This document shows positions 60,356 through 64,000 of a stretch of DNA of 64,000 nucleotides, one piece after another (within the stretch, counting starts at the first letter, position 1; each line of letters starts with the position of its first letter). The position numbers and the translations under genes are program-made. The notes beneath the pieces were generated by a model that saw only the letters and a list, made by a program, of their open reading frames with translations, searched no databases and had not been told where the DNA came from. This stretch comes from Rhyacichthys aspro (Eukaryota > Chordata > Actinopteri > Gobiiformes > Rhyacichthyidae), in the NCBI GenBank assembly GCA_036850595.1, contig CM072156.1, positions 16,626,326-16,690,325 of the forward strand. The letters run 5' to 3'.

Positions 60356-61894
60356 ATGGTCCGAGTGAAGTCTAGGTAATTCTGCTCATCGAGTATGATT
60401 CCTTACAGTTTTGTCGTTTTTTGACAACAGATCTTCTCTCGACAGGTATTTACTCTGCGAAGTGAATGTGTCAGACAGAAACCTGCTGCTGTTGCTGGAT
60501 GACCGTGCTGTCAATGCGGCGGTGAGGGAAGTGGTCCACCGCATGCACGGAGACTATGGAGCAGCCCTCTGTAGCTTTGGATTCTCGGGTAAACTTTTGT
60601 GTAAAGAAAGTAACAATATTATCACACAACCTCTATGCCTGGTTCCTGGCAGGTTTTATTCTCTAACCCAGAGATTTCTCCTCCTCTGCTGGGCCTCACT
60701 GACGATCCATATCCTCATTCACAGCAATACTAAGAATATTCAAAGATTACTTTTGTATATTTATAGTCTCCATTTACAAATTCACTTCAACAACTTATCA
60801 ACTTCAGTTCAGATCCTTGCATCAGTAGGTGTAAATGGCTCAGTTTAAAACATGATTCTGTTCTTTTAGAGCAGTACTTTAATGCTTATGATTAATGTCA
60901 GGTTATTACAAATTCAGCCAACTTACATTGTTACTGAAATATTACATTTGCTGACATTCATCTAAAAATACAAGATTAAAAAGGCAGAGTGCACAGTCAC
61001 GTTCATATAAATGGAGGCCATAAACATGTAATAAAATAGCATTATTACTAGTAAAGTCAAGATTGTTATTTGATGATGTGTTATTGTGTATGTATCCTAC
61101 TGATACTGGCTTCACCTGTGTAGCTAGTAATACATACATATAGATACGATATTTTATTGAATTTAAGTCTCTTCATAGACACAGACTTTACTTTTCTCTG
61201 ACATGGCAGCCTCTATTTGATTAGTGTTGCCATTGTGAATCCTCTTTTTAGCTCTATTGATAAGGACTATTTTTCCTTCAGCTAAAATGACTGAATATTT
61301 ACATTTCTGTGGTTTCTCTCTGTTTATTCTTAGTTAAATATCTGAATGCTGTCACTGGAATTGTGTTTCTGCGCTTCCCGAAAAGGTGTTACAGGGTTCT
61401 TTGGTCTGCATTGCCTTTTATTACTAGTATCGAAGCAAGAGGACAGAAAATTCCTTGTTTTTTTAACTGCTTGTATGTAGGAGGTAAGAAGAGCTTACAT
61501 TAAAGAAGTTGGACCCGTAAAAGATGTTTAGTAACAAGTATTGTTTTAATCACAGGAACAATTAGAACCTGCCAGAAGTTTCTGATCAGATACAATACTC
61601 ACCAGCTCCGTCGTATGCTCCCAAAAAGTAAAAGTGAAGGTAAGCCAGTAAAGGTGTTATTGTATTGAATTTTGCCTTGGCAAATGTACGTACTTTCAAA
61701 TGTTAAAAATACAATAATAAAACTTGTTAAAATGTATGTTGTCACACAATTATTATAAGCTTAACTCAAAAGTTTTTTTCTCCTGTCTTTATTTTTTAGA
61801 AGAAAAACAAGACATTCGCCAAGCAATATTGGATTGTTGTCTCATACCCAGGGAAGAATCTGATGATGCACTAGAAAGTGAAGAGGACGAGTGA
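60356..61894 (+). CDS. pop5: Ribonuclease P/MRP subunit POP5
   Basis: Protein subunit shared by RNase P (tRNA 5' processing) and RNase MRP (rRNA processing), in the nucleolus. Five coding exons (60356-60375, 60446-60588, 61334-61483, 61556-61639, 61800-61894) give 163 residues, equal to human POP5. The first exon codes for only six codons plus two bases (MVRVKS). The fold follows with YLLCEVNV, AVREVVHRMHGDYGAALCSFGFSVKYLN, GIVFLRFPKRCYRVLWSALPFI, and CQKFLIRYNTHQLRRML. The acidic tail ends EEDE. A polyadenylation hexamer AATAAA lies near 62151. The next gene, rnf10, lies just downstream on the same strand. Confidence 0.96.
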
Positions 61895-62757
61895 TTTCCA
61901 CAAAACTTGCAGCAATTGGAAGCTGCTATATTTTATTTTTTCTTTCTTGGATGTCAGATTATTATTACAGGAAAAAAAGATTTAAACGAATGTGGCTTTA
62001 TTGTATAGACTGTACATATTTTTTTGATAGTTTTTTATTTTTTCATTGTTGTTTGTTTTCTTAAAATTTAAGCCCTGATAAAGATAGTATTAGTATATTT
62101 GTGGTCAAGGTTCATAATTAAATGTCATATTTTGTATCATAGACTGTAAAAATAAAACATACAAATGTCACATTTAGAATGTTTTATATTTGCTTGTAAA
62201 TGTAATGCTTGCCCTTAAAGCAACTCTGACTACTATACCCATAATGCATAGCCAGGGCTTGACCAATCAGATTACGGACTAACGCTACAAGAAACATCCG
62301 GGTCTCTCAGGATTCTGTCTGGCGACCCGTCGCCATTACTGCAACCTTTTTTCAACAGCTCGAGTTATTTTGGCTAAAATCTTTAAACAAAATCACGTTT
62401 TGGATCTTTTATAAAGCGCACAGCGCGTTTTTGGAGGCATATTGTTTTTCCCACTGAGAAAAGGGGCGCATTTTGGGGGTCTTGGCCCCGCGTGGCGAGC
62501 TTTCCTCTCTTCCAAAAGCCTTCATAACTTGAGACGCCGATATCGTGTCTCTTGTTTTTTTCTCGGTTTGTTTAGTTGCCAAGATGTCGCCGTGATGGGG
62601 TCTCCGTTTTTGTCAGAAATGATTCAGGGCCGTCGTCGGCTGACCCGCACTCATTGCAGTCCATTTTCTTCTTTGGTTTTTCTGTTTGATGCTAGAGAGC
62701 TCAGCGGCTCTCTGCCCAGAGCTCGGCCTCCGCACCGCTCACTGCACGGATACAAAC
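61895..62757. other. pop5 3' UTR and rnf10 upstream region
   Basis: The pop5 3' UTR runs to a hexamer near 62151. GC-richer sequence from about 62.3 kb should be the rnf10 promoter and 5' UTR. A 132-codon plus-strand frame here (62442-62840) overlaps rnf10 exon 1 in another frame and is not supported. Confidence 0.45.
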
Positions 62758-64000
62758 ATGGAGAAAAACCCCAACAACAACACCAGCAGCAAGGTTCCGC
62801 CCCGTTCCAGCTCCACAGGCCCTACACCGGGCGAATCTAAACCCAAAGCAGGTGAAAACACTGCATCAACTACTCTAATATATTGTAAAGATGTCTTCAT
62901 TTGCACTGGCGCCTGTGGCCTGCTGGGGCCTAGCAGTAACGCAGTTGTTTATCTGCCATGACTTCATCTGCATCGCTGTCAAAACATTTGACCCACAAAC
63001 TTTTTTTTGTCAAATCTTTGTCTTTACACATACGTTGACACTGTCTTACAAGTGACGCATAGTAAGAGTATAAAGCAACCGTTTGAAATGACATCTTCTG
63101 TTTGTTGTGCTGCCATAAGTTACAGTAATGCTTTAAATTTAACTAATGAATGTTAGATGTTAGAGGCCCCCCGTCCCACCCGCACATTTCTCATCTCTAT
63201 AATAACAAGTTTTAAGGCTATACGTAACAGATTCAATTCTTAATATTTCAAAAGTCTTTTTCATTTTTTTTATCTTTATTTTACGCTGGGAAGTCCCAGT
63301 AAGACTATTGTAAAGTACCTTTGAGCCCCCTGTGCAGAATGACAATGCTACATCGTAACAATAAATAATATAAAAGCCATACAAAATTAATATACATGCA
63401 AAAAATAGACAAAAAACTTAATCATCTGTGCATTTATGTTGTACTTGATCTCTCAGCATGAATGGGATCCCACTAAAGCGATAAAATGGAAATACTACAT
63501 GTAAAAACAACTGATATTTATTTAGGGTTTTGTTTTTTTTTTCCAGAAGGTAAAAACAATGGAGGCTCAAAGCGGTACAACCGCAAGCGGGAGCCTTCAT
63601 TTCCCAAAGCTGACAGTTTTCCAGGACCTCGACGCACCAATCCACAGAAAGGCAAAAATTTTGACAAGAGACCCCCTCAGAGAGGTGGAGGGCGCCAGTA
63701 TGGAGTTACAGGTGGAGGACGACGTGAGGAGGTTTGTAACTATTTTTTGGATTGAAAGACATTATTTACATTACAATAAAAAAATTCACATTTATAACTG
63801 ATGTAACTGCTACTTATCCACCTCTCCAGGTAGCAGAGACGCGCCGGGCCGAGTTTAGCCCGGCTCAGTTCGCTGGACCGAAGAAAATAAGCCTGAACCA
63901 CCTGCTAAACTTCACTTTTGAGCCACGTGGTGGTAACGGTGGTGGTGGTGATGTAGGCCCCTCCTGTTGGGGCCGCCGAAACAAGTGGGGCCATAAGCAC
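62758..64000 (+). CDS. rnf10: RING finger protein 10, 5' part (runs off the window)
   Basis: E3 ubiquitin ligase linked to ribosome quality control (ubiquitylation of 40S proteins) and to synapse-to-nucleus signalling. Three coding exons are seen (62758-62851, 63547-63731, 63830-64000). They give the first 150 residues; the third exon is open at the window edge. NNNTSSKVPPRSSSTGPTPG, GGSKRYNRKREPSFPK, KRPPQRGGGRQYG and RRAEFSPAQFAGPKKISLNHLLNFTFEPRGG follow human RNF10 in order, ending at GRRNKWGHKH. The RING domain lies downstream. The ATG at 62758 is the first in frame after an upstream TTG and matches the second Met (MDKNS) of human. Confidence 0.94.

Noticed and set aside
62442..62840. 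132-codon plus-strand frame before rnf10
   Set aside because: It overlaps rnf10 exon 1 in another frame; only the rnf10 frame matches a known protein.
1..64000. CRISPR arrays, operons, prophage, tRNA or rRNA genes
   Set aside because: None seen; the window is eukaryotic with spliced genes throughout.

Overview
This window is a gene-dense piece of vertebrate nuclear DNA, almost certainly from a teleost fish. Every gene is split by GT-AG introns and is recognisable from vertebrate proteins. Introns and intergenic spacers are short, and the interspersed repeats look fish-like. Nothing bacterial, viral or plasmid-like is present (no operons, CRISPR arrays or origins), and I recognised no tRNA or rRNA gene. 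I rebuilt gene models by hand from splice sites. In each complete model the coding length is a multiple of three and the protein is close to the family length. Each gene is one entry spanning its coding exons, with exon coordinates in the evidence.

Layout from left to right: the last coding exon and 3' UTR of malectin (+, 219-2.5 kb); a secreted protein that looks like a TGF-beta-family propeptide with no growth-factor domain (-, 4.5-6.0 kb); hps4, a BLOC-3 subunit (-, 7.0-11.6 kb); a Myb/SANT-like DNA-binding protein (-, 13.5-15.4 kb); cox6a1 (-, 16.4-17.3 kb); a repeat-rich spacer (17.5-19.2 kb); a type II membrane C-type lectin (+, 19.9-21.1 kb); a probable phospholipase A2 relic (-, 21.7-22.1 kb); pla2g1b (+, 22.6-23.6 kb); prkab1 (-, 24.1-26.1 kb); exon 1 of a tmem233-like dispanin (-, 28.8-28.9 kb); musashi-1 with 14 coding exons over nearly 14 kb (-, 31.0-44.7 kb); a 4.6 kb spacer with a hAT-type MITE and a CA microsatellite; hnf1a (+, 49.3-53.4 kb) convergent with custos/C12orf43 (-, 53.8-55.8 kb); unc119b (-, 57.7-59.7 kb) divergent from pop5 (+, 60.4-61.9 kb); and the 5' end of rnf10 (+, 62.8 kb to the window edge).

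Most of these genes (mlec, cox6a1, pla2g1b, prkab1, tmem233, msi1, hnf1a, custos, unc119b, pop5, rnf10) have human orthologues on 12q24. Human HPS4 is on 22q12. The block is therefore a reshuffled 12q24-like neighbourhood with an HPS4 segment inserted. The genes do not form one pathway; they are housekeeping and tissue genes whose neighbourhood is conserved by synteny. The least explained item is the orphan TGF-beta-propeptide-like gene at 4.5-6.0 kb. Other points worth checking are the back-to-back polyadenylation hexamers between hnf1a and custos, a perfect CLEAR/E-box palindrome upstream of the AMPK beta gene, the phospholipase relic, and a suspicious homopolymer-only stretch at 27.29-27.36 kb.
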